From SAR202 cluster bacterium bin90 (GTDB lineage: Bacteria > Chloroflexota > Dehalococcoidia > Lucifugimonadales > JADFKI01), in contig MPND01000002.1 of NCBI GenBank assembly GCA_002238855.1, positions 85,431-149,430 on the forward strand: a DNA stretch of 64,000 bases. Reading direction: 5' to 3'. Positions 34,606-42,488 of the stretch are shown here, one piece after another (position 1 is the stretch's first letter; every line of letters begins with the position of its first letter). The notes under the pieces were generated by a model. It was given only the letters and a program-made list of their open reading frames with translations. It did not search any database and was not told where the DNA came from. The position numbers were made by a program, and so were the translations under genes.

Positions 34606-35631
34606 ATGCAGATGGCACATACCGACCTGCAGCGCTTTCAACTACAAGGGAAACTCGGCGAAGGCGCGGACTCCGAAGCATTCGCAGCCATTGACACGGT
34701 GAACGGCCTGCCGGTAGTCGTCAAGCGACCACACCCGACACTGATTGTTCGTGGCCAGCACAACACCGTCGAGCGCCGCATCGCTAGCGCGGTCGCCCTG
34801 CGCGAACGGCTTGGCGAAGCACTCCCGCACGTCGCCAGGTTAATTGCCTACACACAAACATCTGAATCTGAGGACTACTTCTGCGATGCCATCGGAGAAA
34901 AATATAGCGTGGTTGTCGAAGAGCGCGCGTTGGGCGTCCCGCTGGTAGGGAGCGCCACGGATGGCATTAAGCGCCATCCCATCGGCGCACCGCAAAACCT
35001 GTTCGCCATACATCCCGTAATCCCGCACCAGAAGCGCGGCAGATTCAGCGTTGTCCGCGATCTGCTCGACGTAGCTGAGATTTGCGACAGAGACGGCATG
35101 CTCTTGCTCGATATGCGCCCGCAGAACATCTACTTTGACCCGTTAAATGCTCGAATTACAGTCATTGACATTTGTGGTGTCACCAAGGCACGGCCCGCAG
35201 TCGGACGAAAGCCTCCCCTTGATCTGCATGACTTCTACCTCGAACTCTTCAAGTGGTACATGCCTCACGCTGACCCACCGTCTGAGCCAGAAGGATACCG
35301 CCAGCCGGTCGGTATGGAGACGATTCCCCTGTTCACTCAAAATCTTGACGGCATGATTCGGAGGCACACAGAGCGGTCGGACGAAGACTGCGGAGCAGTT
35401 GAGCTTGACATTCTGCGCAAGATAAGGGCACGCGATTATCCTAGCATCCGCGCATTCAGGAGCGATTTCGAAGCGTACCTTAGTCTACTGGAAAGACGCT
35501 ACGAGGAACTGTCTGATTCCAGAGCAATCAGGCAGGCATGGCAGGCTGCCCTTGAGGAACTCAAAGATGATTACTGGCGCAAGTTTCTCTTCAACTTTGG
35601 ATGTTTGTCCGCCTACACTCAGCCTGCTTAA
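34606..35631 (+). CDS. Atypical protein kinase-like protein
   Basis: A 341-residue protein with scattered kinase features: a glycine loop GKLGEGADSEAFAA (15-28), VVVKRP with Lys40, a catalytic-loop-like LLLDMRPQNIYFD (Asp169, Asn174) and VIDICG (Asp188) in place of HRD...N and DFG. Metal-binding Asp/Asn are kept while His-Arg and Phe are changed. So it may be an active but divergent kinase or a pseudokinase. No membrane segment, sensor or PASTA domain. Start at 34606 or 34612. Isolated, with its own promoter region of 106 bases. Confidence 0.55.
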   Translation: MQMAHTDLQRFQLQGKLGEGADSEAFAAIDTVNGLPVVVKRPHPTLIVRGQHNTVERRIASAVALRERLGEALPHVARLIAYTQTSESEDYFCDAIGEKYSVVVEERALGVPLVGSATDGIKRHPIGAPQNLFAIHPVIPHQKRGRFSVVRDLLDVAEICDRDGMLLLDMRPQNIYFDPLNARITVIDICGVTKARPAVGRKPPLDLHDFYLELFKWYMPHADPPSEPEGYRQPVGMETIPLFTQNLDGMIRRHTERSDEDCGAVELDILRKIRARDYPSIRAFRSDFEAYLSLLERRYEELSDSRAIRQAWQAALEELKDDYWRKFLFNFGCLSAYTQPA

Positions 35632-35650
35632 CCATCCGAACAGAGATCGC

Positions 35651-36667
35651 CTAGCGTATTCCGGCATTCACGCCATATTCGTTCGTCGGATCACGGTAAA
35701 TCGTATGATAGTGCCCTGTGTCTGCCCCAACACCTCCTTGTGTTGAGTACTCGATCAGGAGCCTGGGTCCCTGTATGCGATAGTAGATCGGACCACTATC
35801 ATCAAATGGCCCATGCCATGCAAAATATATTTCATCCAGGTCGGCCTCTATTTCTGACAGCTTCTCCGTCCCGCTTGCTTCGTCCACAAGGCTGGTCCAC
35901 ATTGCGATGATATTAAGCAGAATGTCCTTCTGCTCACCACTCCAGTCAACGACTCTGGAGCCTTCAAGTTCAGGCAAGAATCCATCCTGTTGCGCCCCTG
36001 CCCAGACCTCGACCGGACGGTCTGTGACCAGCGCCCGGGAGCGCTGATCCTCACTGAGCGAATTCACAAGAGTTATGCCAGCATCCAATTCTGCGGCCAG
36101 TGGCGCGATGGTACGATCAGCTGCAAGGTATGACGCCGGCTCGACACCAATGAAAGTTGGGGAAAAGTAGTGCTTGCCGTCTGCCAGAGTCACATTTACG
36201 CCGAGGTGATGCCCTCCAAACTGCCAGCCCCACTTCTCCGTTATTGACGGCTCTCCGAAGAATGCAAGCCAGTAGTTTTCATCCGTCCAGGCGAAATGTC
36301 CTGCTCGCTCGGAATGAGACAGCACCTCGTCAGCGCCCACAACATCAACGACTTTCCTGTATCCCTCTTTGCTGAGCGCCACCGACAGAAAGTCAAACGC
36401 AGAGCCCACCTGCTCGTCATTCAACTCTCCCAGACGAATACCGTTACGCTCAAAATCTAAGATGCCCGCCGGCAGATTTGACCAGTTCGGGCGCAGCGGA
36501 TCATCCAAGGCATACATCGCCTGTGCTCGCTGCTCAGTGGTAAGCGTTCCCAGGAATGCGCTTGCGGCCGCATCAGTCGAATACGAGCTAACTTCGCCTC
36601 GCTCCGCTCGTCTGGCGTCCAGCGCAATCCCTGTCACTCTTGATGGGGTCAACTTGAACATATCCAC
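35651..36667 (-). CDS. DUF3500 domain protein
   Basis: A 338-residue protein matching DUF3500. The conserved WGWQFGGHHLGVNVTLADGK and HYFSPTFIGVEPASY and the end GPLIYYRIQGP-type block (here SGPIYYRIQGPRLLIEYSTQ) and TGHYHTIYRDP are present. Domain function is unknown. I prefer a GTG at 36667 because GGAGG lies five bases upstream; a TTG at 36748 would add a hydrophobic stretch that is not a convincing signal peptide. Confidence 0.8.
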   Translation of the reverse strand: MDMFKLTPSRVTGIALDARRAERGEVSSYSTDAAASAFLGTLTTEQRAQAMYALDDPLRPNWSNLPAGILDFERNGIRLGELNDEQVGSAFDFLSVALSKEGYRKVVDVVGADEVLSHSERAGHFAWTDENYWLAFFGEPSITEKWGWQFGGHHLGVNVTLADGKHYFSPTFIGVEPASYLAADRTIAPLAAELDAGITLVNSLSEDQRSRALVTDRPVEVWAGAQQDGFLPELEGSRVVDWSGEQKDILLNIIAMWTSLVDEASGTEKLSEIEADLDEIYFAWHGPFDDSGPIYYRIQGPRLLIEYSTQGGVGADTGHYHTIYRDPTNEYGVNAGIR

Positions 36668-36809
36668 TGAATCCTCCTCGGAAGCGCAGGCTACTATTGT
36701 CGTTGAATCCAATAATGCTACCACCAGAGCTCTACTAAGAAATGCCAACGTCCCCTTGTCAGACAGCTAGCCTGTCTTGGCATATGCGGCAGTCCAGTGT
36801 GTGACACCG

Positions 36810-37568
36810 TCATCCAAGCGGCAGATCATCTGCAGAGTCCTTGGGCACATATCCCAGCACCTCTCGGGGATGTGCCAGATCACGATACGTCCACTTGTTG
36901 TTGGAAGTCGCCAGAAATACATCGTACTTGAGTGCTTCCGGCGCATCCACGCACAGATGCAATATCTGTGCCACATCGTCGTGGCTCAGGTAAATGGAGC
37001 GATCGCGCACCGCACCAAGACCATTGTCTCTCGTTACTCGGCCGATTCGCACACAGAGCACTGAAAGATCGTAATAGTCAGAGTAATAGCGTCCCAGTGC
37101 CTCACCAAACACCTTCGCCGCGCCATAGATGCCTTCCGGTCGGATCATTTCATGGGTAATCATTGGAATGTCATCGGGCACGCTGTCGTATTCACCGGCT
37201 GCAATCGATCTGTACGGCTCAACCAGCTCATAACCCCGTATGGTATTGCCGCTGCTTGCAAACACCACTCGCTCTACACCTGCAAGCCGCGCCGCTTCAA
37301 AGACATTGTAAGTGCCCACAATGTTTCCCCGAAGTTGCCCCTCGAAGTCATCGCTGCCCAGGTACGCCGCCAGATGCACTACCACATCCTTGCCCTCGCA
37401 CGCCTCCTTCACCGCCTCAAAGTCGGCAATATCCGCACGGTAACACTCAACACCTTCGACTTCACTCCTGTTGAGCGCACTGAGTTCGTATCCTCCCGTC
37501 GCCTCCAGTCGATCTCTCAAAAGCCCGCCTATAAGCCCGCTCATTCCTGTAATCAAAACCTTCGTCAT
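36810..37568 (-). CDS. NAD-dependent epimerase/dehydratase (extended SDR)
   Basis: A 252-residue extended SDR. It has VLITGMSGLIGGLLRDRLEA (cofactor), DVVVHLAAYLG, the catalytic VFASSGNTIRGY (Ser) and YGAAKVFGEALG (Tyr and Lys). The sequence is on the short side (usual 300 or more), with the C-terminal substrate domain reduced. It probably acts on a nucleotide sugar or a lactone like uronate dehydrogenases, which have similar length. It is divergent from the CoA transferase at 37683. Confidence 0.82.
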   Translation of the reverse strand: MTKVLITGMSGLIGGLLRDRLEATGGYELSALNRSEVEGVECYRADIADFEAVKEACEGKDVVVHLAAYLGSDDFEGQLRGNIVGTYNVFEAARLAGVERVVFASSGNTIRGYELVEPYRSIAAGEYDSVPDDIPMITHEMIRPEGIYGAAKVFGEALGRYYSDYYDLSVLCVRIGRVTRDNGLGAVRDRSIYLSHDDVAQILHLCVDAPEALKYDVFLATSNNKWTYRDLAHPREVLGYVPKDSADDLPLG

Positions 37569-37682
37569 TTAGTCGATTTCCTTTCTCCGTTCAACTTAAT
37601 CCACGTTTCGGCTACTTGCCAGATCGATTATAGGGTAACATTAAGAAAAGTCCGCTGGACAAATCTCCGGAAGGGAAGAAAA

Positions 37683-38960
37683 ATGCCTGGTGCGTTGGAC
37701 GGGATCAAGGTTCTCGAGTTCACCGAGATAATCGCAGGACCTTTTGGTGGCATGCTGCTTGCCGATATGGGTGCGGATGTGATCAAGATCGAACCCCCTT
37801 GGGGCGACCCTTGGCGGCATCCCTTCCCCATAGAACCGGGTGAGAGCAAGACTTTCATGAGTCTCAATCGCGGCAAGCGCAGCCTTCCGCTCGATCTTAC
37901 GAAGCAAGAGGCACGCGATGTCGTCTATCGGCTGATTACTGACATCGACGTAGTCATCGTCAACTACCGTCCGGACGTGCCCTACAACCTAGGCATCGAC
38001 TATGAGACCTTATCCGCTATCAATCCACGCATCGTCTATTGCGAAAACACGGCATACGGACGCGAAGGCCCTCATAGCCAGCGGCCAGGTTACGACATCA
38101 TAGCGCAGGCAATGACGGGACTGATGGCTTCCGAAGACAAGATAAACGAGGGAGTGCCGCAGCAGGTATCGTCCACTCCCGTCGCCGATGTATCCACAGG
38201 AATCGCAACCGCGTGGTCAGTCTGTGCCGCCCTATACCGGAGGGAACGCAGCGGCAAAGGCCAGAAGATCGAGACCAATTTGATGGCGTCGGCCCTTGCC
38301 GCGCAATCAACCCGTTTTATGGAAGTCGAATCGGTCGATACCGCACCCCGCGCCGAGTTCTACGAGAGCATGCAACTCATGAAGGACGCAGGAGTATTCT
38401 ACGAGGACATTCACGCCTACTACCGGCAGCATTTCGATTCAAGACGAGGGCGTGGTTTCAGCATCTACTACAGAACATATCAGGCTGCGGACGGAGCCCT
38501 GGCAGTTGGCTGCCTGAGTAACCCGCTCCGAAAGAGACTCATAGACCTTGTCGGTCTCCGTGATATCCGCTTCGAGCCGGATTTTGATCAGTACAGCGAG
38601 GAAACTATTGCCTTCTATGAAGAACTCAACGCGCAGATGGAGGATATTTTCAAGCAGAAGAGCGTATCCGAATGGCTGCGGCTCCTCGACCAAGCCGGAG
38701 TGCCGGCAGGCCCGGTGCGATTCGTAGAGGAACTCGTGGACGATGAACAGGTTATTTCCAATGGACTTGTACTGGAGCTTGATCATTCGGTCGTCGGCAA
38801 GGTAAAGATGGTCGGCCCAATGGTAAAGATGAGCGAAACTCCTCTCGAGCCCACAATTGCGTCACCTGCACTTGGCGAGCACACGGATGAAGTGCTTATG
38901 TCCCACGGTTACACTCCAGAACAGATTCAACGCATGCGTGAGCTCGGCATAACCGTGTGA
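37683..38960 (+). CDS. CoA transferase, family III (CaiB/BaiF)
   Basis: A 425-residue family III CoA-transferase that moves CoA between carboxylic acids. It has LDGIKVLEFTEIIAGPFGGM, LADMGADVIKIEPPWGDP (catalytic Asp expected later), YCENTAYGREGPHSQRPGYD and AWSVCAALYRRERSGKGQKI. The ATG at 37683 is preceded by a purine-rich stretch (GGAAGGGAAG). An open frame upstream (from 37152) is a shadow of the epimerase. Substrate unknown; fits the catabolic setting. Confidence 0.9.
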   Translation: MPGALDGIKVLEFTEIIAGPFGGMLLADMGADVIKIEPPWGDPWRHPFPIEPGESKTFMSLNRGKRSLPLDLTKQEARDVVYRLITDIDVVIVNYRPDVPYNLGIDYETLSAINPRIVYCENTAYGREGPHSQRPGYDIIAQAMTGLMASEDKINEGVPQQVSSTPVADVSTGIATAWSVCAALYRRERSGKGQKIETNLMASALAAQSTRFMEVESVDTAPRAEFYESMQLMKDAGVFYEDIHAYYRQHFDSRRGRGFSIYYRTYQAADGALAVGCLSNPLRKRLIDLVGLRDIRFEPDFDQYSEETIAFYEELNAQMEDIFKQKSVSEWLRLLDQAGVPAGPVRFVEELVDDEQVISNGLVLELDHSVVGKVKMVGPMVKMSETPLEPTIASPALGEHTDEVLMSHGYTPEQIQRMRELGITV

Positions 38961-39008
38961 TGTACTGAAACACCGCGCAACTGACCAGCCGACTAGCCCC
39001 CATATTAG

Positions 39009-39038
39009 TTGAAAGCCAAGCCACAAGCGATTTATAAT
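39009..39038 (+). promoter_or_regulatory. Promoter of the ferredoxin gene
   Basis: TTGAAA (39009-39014) and TATAAT (39033-39038) are 18 bases apart. The leader to the ATG at 39111 is about 65 bases. Confidence 0.5.
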
Positions 39039-39110
39039 TCAGGAATAATCGCAGCCAACGGGGTGCCCGCTGGCAAATTAACAGCGATAGAGCAGGAGGA
39101 TGTAGTAGAA

Positions 39111-39359
39111 ATGACCTATATCATAGCCGAGCCTTGTATTGACCTTAAGGACAGCGCCTGCGTGGATGTCTGTCCGGTGGACTGCATCTACACTGAAGAT
39201 GAGGACAACCAGTACTTCATTCATCCCGATGAGTGCATCGACTGCGCCGCCTGCGAGCCTGTGTGCCCCGTAGTCGCGATCTTCGCCGAGGATGACGTAC
39301 CTGAAGAATGGCGCAGCTTCATCGACCTGAATTACGAATACTTCGGATTGACGCGGTAG
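39111..39359 (+). CDS. 7Fe ferredoxin (3Fe-4S/4Fe-4S)
   Basis: An 82-residue ferredoxin. The cysteines follow the 7Fe pattern: EPCIDLKDSACVDVCPVDC (Cys 8, 16, 20, 24) and ECIDCAACEPVCP (41, 44, 47, 51). The length and C-terminal extension DVPEEWRSFIDLNYEYFG match Thermus/Azotobacter FdxA-type proteins. It carries electrons in the cytoplasm. The ATG at 39111 follows GGAGG by about eleven bases. Confidence 0.92.
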   Translation: MTYIIAEPCIDLKDSACVDVCPVDCIYTEDEDNQYFIHPDECIDCAACEPVCPVVAIFAEDDVPEEWRSFIDLNYEYFGLTR

Positions 39360-39537
39360 ATAGCACACGGCCATTCTGGCGCTGACATACGCTTGGCGGA
39401 CTACGAGTACCGGGCATAACACCGGACCATCTTCAATGGCATTGTCACATAAACAGGCAATGCCATTGCATTGTTCGCATTAGCGCACGAAGACACTGAA
39501 TTCGCCTATTTCTTCACACTGGGAGGGCAGCATCAAT

Positions 39538-41811
39538 ATGGTAACCATCGAATCTACGCCCGAAATGGCGGCGGAGGTATATGGGACTATCGAGCGGAAT
39601 CTCGAAGTCGTACGACGGCGGCTGAACAAGCCACTCACGCTCGCCGACAAGGTGCTGCTCGGTCACCTGGACGACCCTGAGAATCAGGAAATGATACCCG
39701 GCGAGAGCTACTTGAACGTACGCCCCGACCGCGTGATACTGCAAGATGTGCTCGGGCAGACCGGCATGCTTCAGTTCATGCAGACACGGCGGGAATCTGT
39801 GGCTGTGCCCACAACAATCCACTGCGACCATCTCATACAGGCGCGTGTCGAAGGCGCGGCAGACCTGCGCGAGTCCCTTGATGAGAACAGCGAAGTGTAT
39901 AACTTCCTGCGCTCCGCGGCCGCAAAATACGGCGCAGGATTCTGGGGGCCAGGCGGAGGAATCATCCATCAGGTAGCATTGGAGAACTATGCATTCCCCG
40001 GCTCCCTGATGATCGGAACCGACTCGCACACACCAATGGGCGGCGGACTAGGTTCCTGCTCAGTCGGCGTCGGCGGCGCGGACGCTGTAGAGGTCATGGC
40101 GGGCCTGCCCTGGGAGGTTTTGTATCCCCGCCACATAGCCGTATATCTTACGGGCGAGATGAGCGGTTGGACAGCAGCCAAGGACATAATCCTGTATGTC
40201 GCGGGTGAGCTTACTGTCTCGGGAGGCACAAACGCTATTGTCGAATATATCGGGCCTGGTGCACGTACTATCAGCGCCACCGGCAAGGCGACCATCACCA
40301 ACATGGGCGCCGAAATTGGCGCCACCACCTCAATGTTCCCATACGATGACCATATGGCGGCATATCTCAGAGCAACCGACCGAGGCGGGATTGTGCCGCA
40401 CGCGGAGGCAAATAAGCACTTGCTCGAGCCGGACACCGAAGTTGAGGCGGATCCGGAATCCTATTACGACCGGGTTGTGCGTCTCGACTTGTCAGCCTTG
40501 GAGCCACACATAGTTGGGCCACATTCTCCCGACCGCGCCCGTCCCATTTCAGACCTAGCCGCAGAGGTTGCGGACGGTTCTAATGAATTCGTGGACGATA
40601 TTTCGGCTGCGCTGATCGGAAGCTGCACTAACTCATCCTACGAAGATATGAGCCGAGCAGCCGATGTCGCGGAGCAGGCAAAGGCGCGCGGAGTTGCAAC
40701 GGCAGTACCGTTCATGGTCACGCCCGGCTCCGAGCAGGTGCGCGCTACCATCGAGCGCGACGGTCAGATGTCCTCCCTGCTCGACATAGACGCCACGGTT
40801 CTCGCCAACGCCTGCGGACCTTGCATCGGGCAGTGGCGGCGTTCACAGGAGTCGAATGCTCAACCGAACACCATCGTTACTTCTTACAATCGCAATTTCC
40901 CTCGCCGCAATGACGGTGCGCCTACGACGATGAATTTTATCGGCAGTCCTGAAATAGTTACGGCTATGGCGATTGCAGGCAGCCTGTCATTCAATCCGCT
41001 CACCGATACCTTGACGGACGGCGAAGGCAACGACTTCATGTTCCAGCCGCCGGCAACTGCCCCCGAAGTTCCGGAGCAGAATTTCGCAAGCGGCGCATCC
41101 GTTTATGAGCCGCCACCCACCGACAGCAGCGAGATCGAGCTGGCCGTTGACCCCAACAGCGAGCGCATCCAGTTAATGCAGCCCTGGCCTGCTTGGGACG
41201 GCAACGACTTCACGGACATGCCTGTATTGATGAAGACAAAGGGTAAAACCACGACCGACCACATCTCACCTGCCGGTCCGTGGCTGCGATATCGCGGACA
41301 TCTCGATAAGTTTAGTGACAACATGTTCATGGGTGCGACGAATGCCTTCACCGGCAACCCGGGCACTGGCAGAAATGTGATCACGGGAGAAGTAGACAGG
41401 GCAATATCGGCCATCGCGCGCAACTACCAGTCCCAGGGAGTCAAGTGGATCGTGGTGGGCGACGACAATTACGGAGAAGGCAGCAGCCGTGAACACGCCG
41501 CACTGTCCCCCAGGCTGCTAGGTGGCGCGGCGGTGATAGCTCGCAGTTTCGCGCGCATCCACGAGTCCAACCTGAAGAAGCAGGGCCTGCTCGCGCTCAC
41601 ATTCCAGGACAATGCAGACTACGACAAGATACGCGAGGACGACCGCATCAGCCTTGTGGGACTTGCGGATATAGCTCCCGGCAAGACAGTAGAGTGTCTG
41701 ATTACGCACTCAGACGGCACAAGCGAGACTCTGCAACTCAATCACACCTTTGGCGAATCCCAGCTAGAATGGTTCCGCCTCGGTTCGGCCCTCAATCTTT
41801 TCCACAAGTAG
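39538..41811 (+). CDS. acn: Aconitate hydratase
   Basis: A 757-residue aconitase of the mitochondrial/AcnA-related type, interconverting citrate and isocitrate in the TCA cycle. Cluster cysteines are in LIGSCTNSSYEDM and NACGPCIGQW. Also seen are IGTDSHTPMGGGLGSCSVGVGG and, in the swivel domain, GDDNYGEGSSREHAALSPR. The ATG is preceded by GGGAGG at about nine bases. Length (about 750) is usual. It follows the ferredoxin by 178 bases and is closed by a hairpin. Confidence 0.95.
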   Translation: MVTIESTPEMAAEVYGTIERNLEVVRRRLNKPLTLADKVLLGHLDDPENQEMIPGESYLNVRPDRVILQDVLGQTGMLQFMQTRRESVAVPTTIHCDHLIQARVEGAADLRESLDENSEVYNFLRSAAAKYGAGFWGPGGGIIHQVALENYAFPGSLMIGTDSHTPMGGGLGSCSVGVGGADAVEVMAGLPWEVLYPRHIAVYLTGEMSGWTAAKDIILYVAGELTVSGGTNAIVEYIGPGARTISATGKATITNMGAEIGATTSMFPYDDHMAAYLRATDRGGIVPHAEANKHLLEPDTEVEADPESYYDRVVRLDLSALEPHIVGPHSPDRARPISDLAAEVADGSNEFVDDISAALIGSCTNSSYEDMSRAADVAEQAKARGVATAVPFMVTPGSEQVRATIERDGQMSSLLDIDATVLANACGPCIGQWRRSQESNAQPNTIVTSYNRNFPRRNDGAPTTMNFIGSPEIVTAMAIAGSLSFNPLTDTLTDGEGNDFMFQPPATAPEVPEQNFASGASVYEPPPTDSSEIELAVDPNSERIQLMQPWPAWDGNDFTDMPVLMKTKGKTTTDHISPAGPWLRYRGHLDKFSDNMFMGATNAFTGNPGTGRNVITGEVDRAISAIARNYQSQGVKWIVVGDDNYGEGSSREHAALSPRLLGGAAVIARSFARIHESNLKKQGLLALTFQDNADYDKIREDDRISLVGLADIAPGKTVECLITHSDGTSETLQLNHTFGESQLEWFRLGSALNLFHK

Positions 41812-41831
41812 GGTCTGGTACATCAATGCTG

Positions 41832-41859
41832 AAGGGGCAACCAATAATGGTTGCCCCTT
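41832..41859. terminator. Bidirectional terminator after aconitase
   Basis: AAGGGGCAACCA (41832-41843) pairs perfectly with TGGTTGCCCCTT (41848-41859), loop ATAA, between convergent aconitase and VOC genes. Confidence 0.75.
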
Positions 41860-41888
41860 ACTTCATGCCACTCAGTTTACTGTCCTGA

Positions 41889-42320
41889 CTATTGGGACCC
41901 GGTTCCAACCCATCCGCCCTGCGAGATGTCGATCATCACGCCATCAGGTCCTCCATACTTGGTTTCCACATTCTGACCTTGTCCGTGGCGAGGCGCGTCC
42001 ATCCCGCCGTGCAGTGCCTCATTGACCTCGTCCATAGGATGAGCGTTCGCCTCTTTCAGGCGACTGTCCATGGCATCGGCGTCATCGACCTGGAAGCCGA
42101 TGTGATGAATCCCGCTGTAATCGCTTCCGGCATCACCGGTAACCGCGTCATTCTTAAATTTAAGAATAGCCATGTTCACATTGCCGTCGCTCAGGTAGTA
42201 TCCGTCAGCGTTGGCACTGCTGACCTTGCCCACTTCCTCAAGTCCCAATACGTCCTTGTAGAACGCCGCCGTCTTGTCAGGGTCCTGTGACGATATTGCT
42301 ATGTGCTTTATCTTTGCCAT
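41889..42320 (-). CDS. VOC-family (glyoxalase/bleomycin-resistance) protein
   Basis: A 143-residue vicinal-oxygen-chelate protein: KIKHIAISSQDPDKTAAFYK, GIHHIGFQVDDADAM and a C-terminal KYGGPDGVMIDISQGGW. The metal ligands His (KIKHIAI), His (GIHHIGF) and a late acidic residue fit. The ATG at 42320 has GGAGG upstream. Substrate unknown. Confidence 0.82.
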   Translation of the reverse strand: MAKIKHIAISSQDPDKTAAFYKDVLGLEEVGKVSSANADGYYLSDGNVNMAILKFKNDAVTGDAGSDYSGIHHIGFQVDDADAMDSRLKEANAHPMDEVNEALHGGMDAPRHGQGQNVETKYGGPDGVMIDISQGGWVGTGSQ

Positions 42321-42488
42321 GCGTTCCTCCTGCATCTTTCCTTGGTGAAATTTGTTGCTTTGTAATGTTCAGAACTATCCAATGCTGACAATATATGAAC
42401 GCGCAAGTGCATTGTCAATCACACAGGAGGGTATGCCAAGGTAGTCGAGTCGATCTCTGTGGGGCAAAGGCGCGGGAGAAAACGCCAC

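Noticed and set aside
35651..36748. A lipoprotein signal peptide at the start of the DUF3500 protein
   Set aside because: It would depend on a TTG start, the hydrophobic stretch contains an Asp, and a good ribosome site lies after it.
37152..38960. A 602-codon frame ending with the CoA transferase
   Set aside because: The upstream 177 codons are antisense to the epimerase and lack family similarity; the true start is at 37683.
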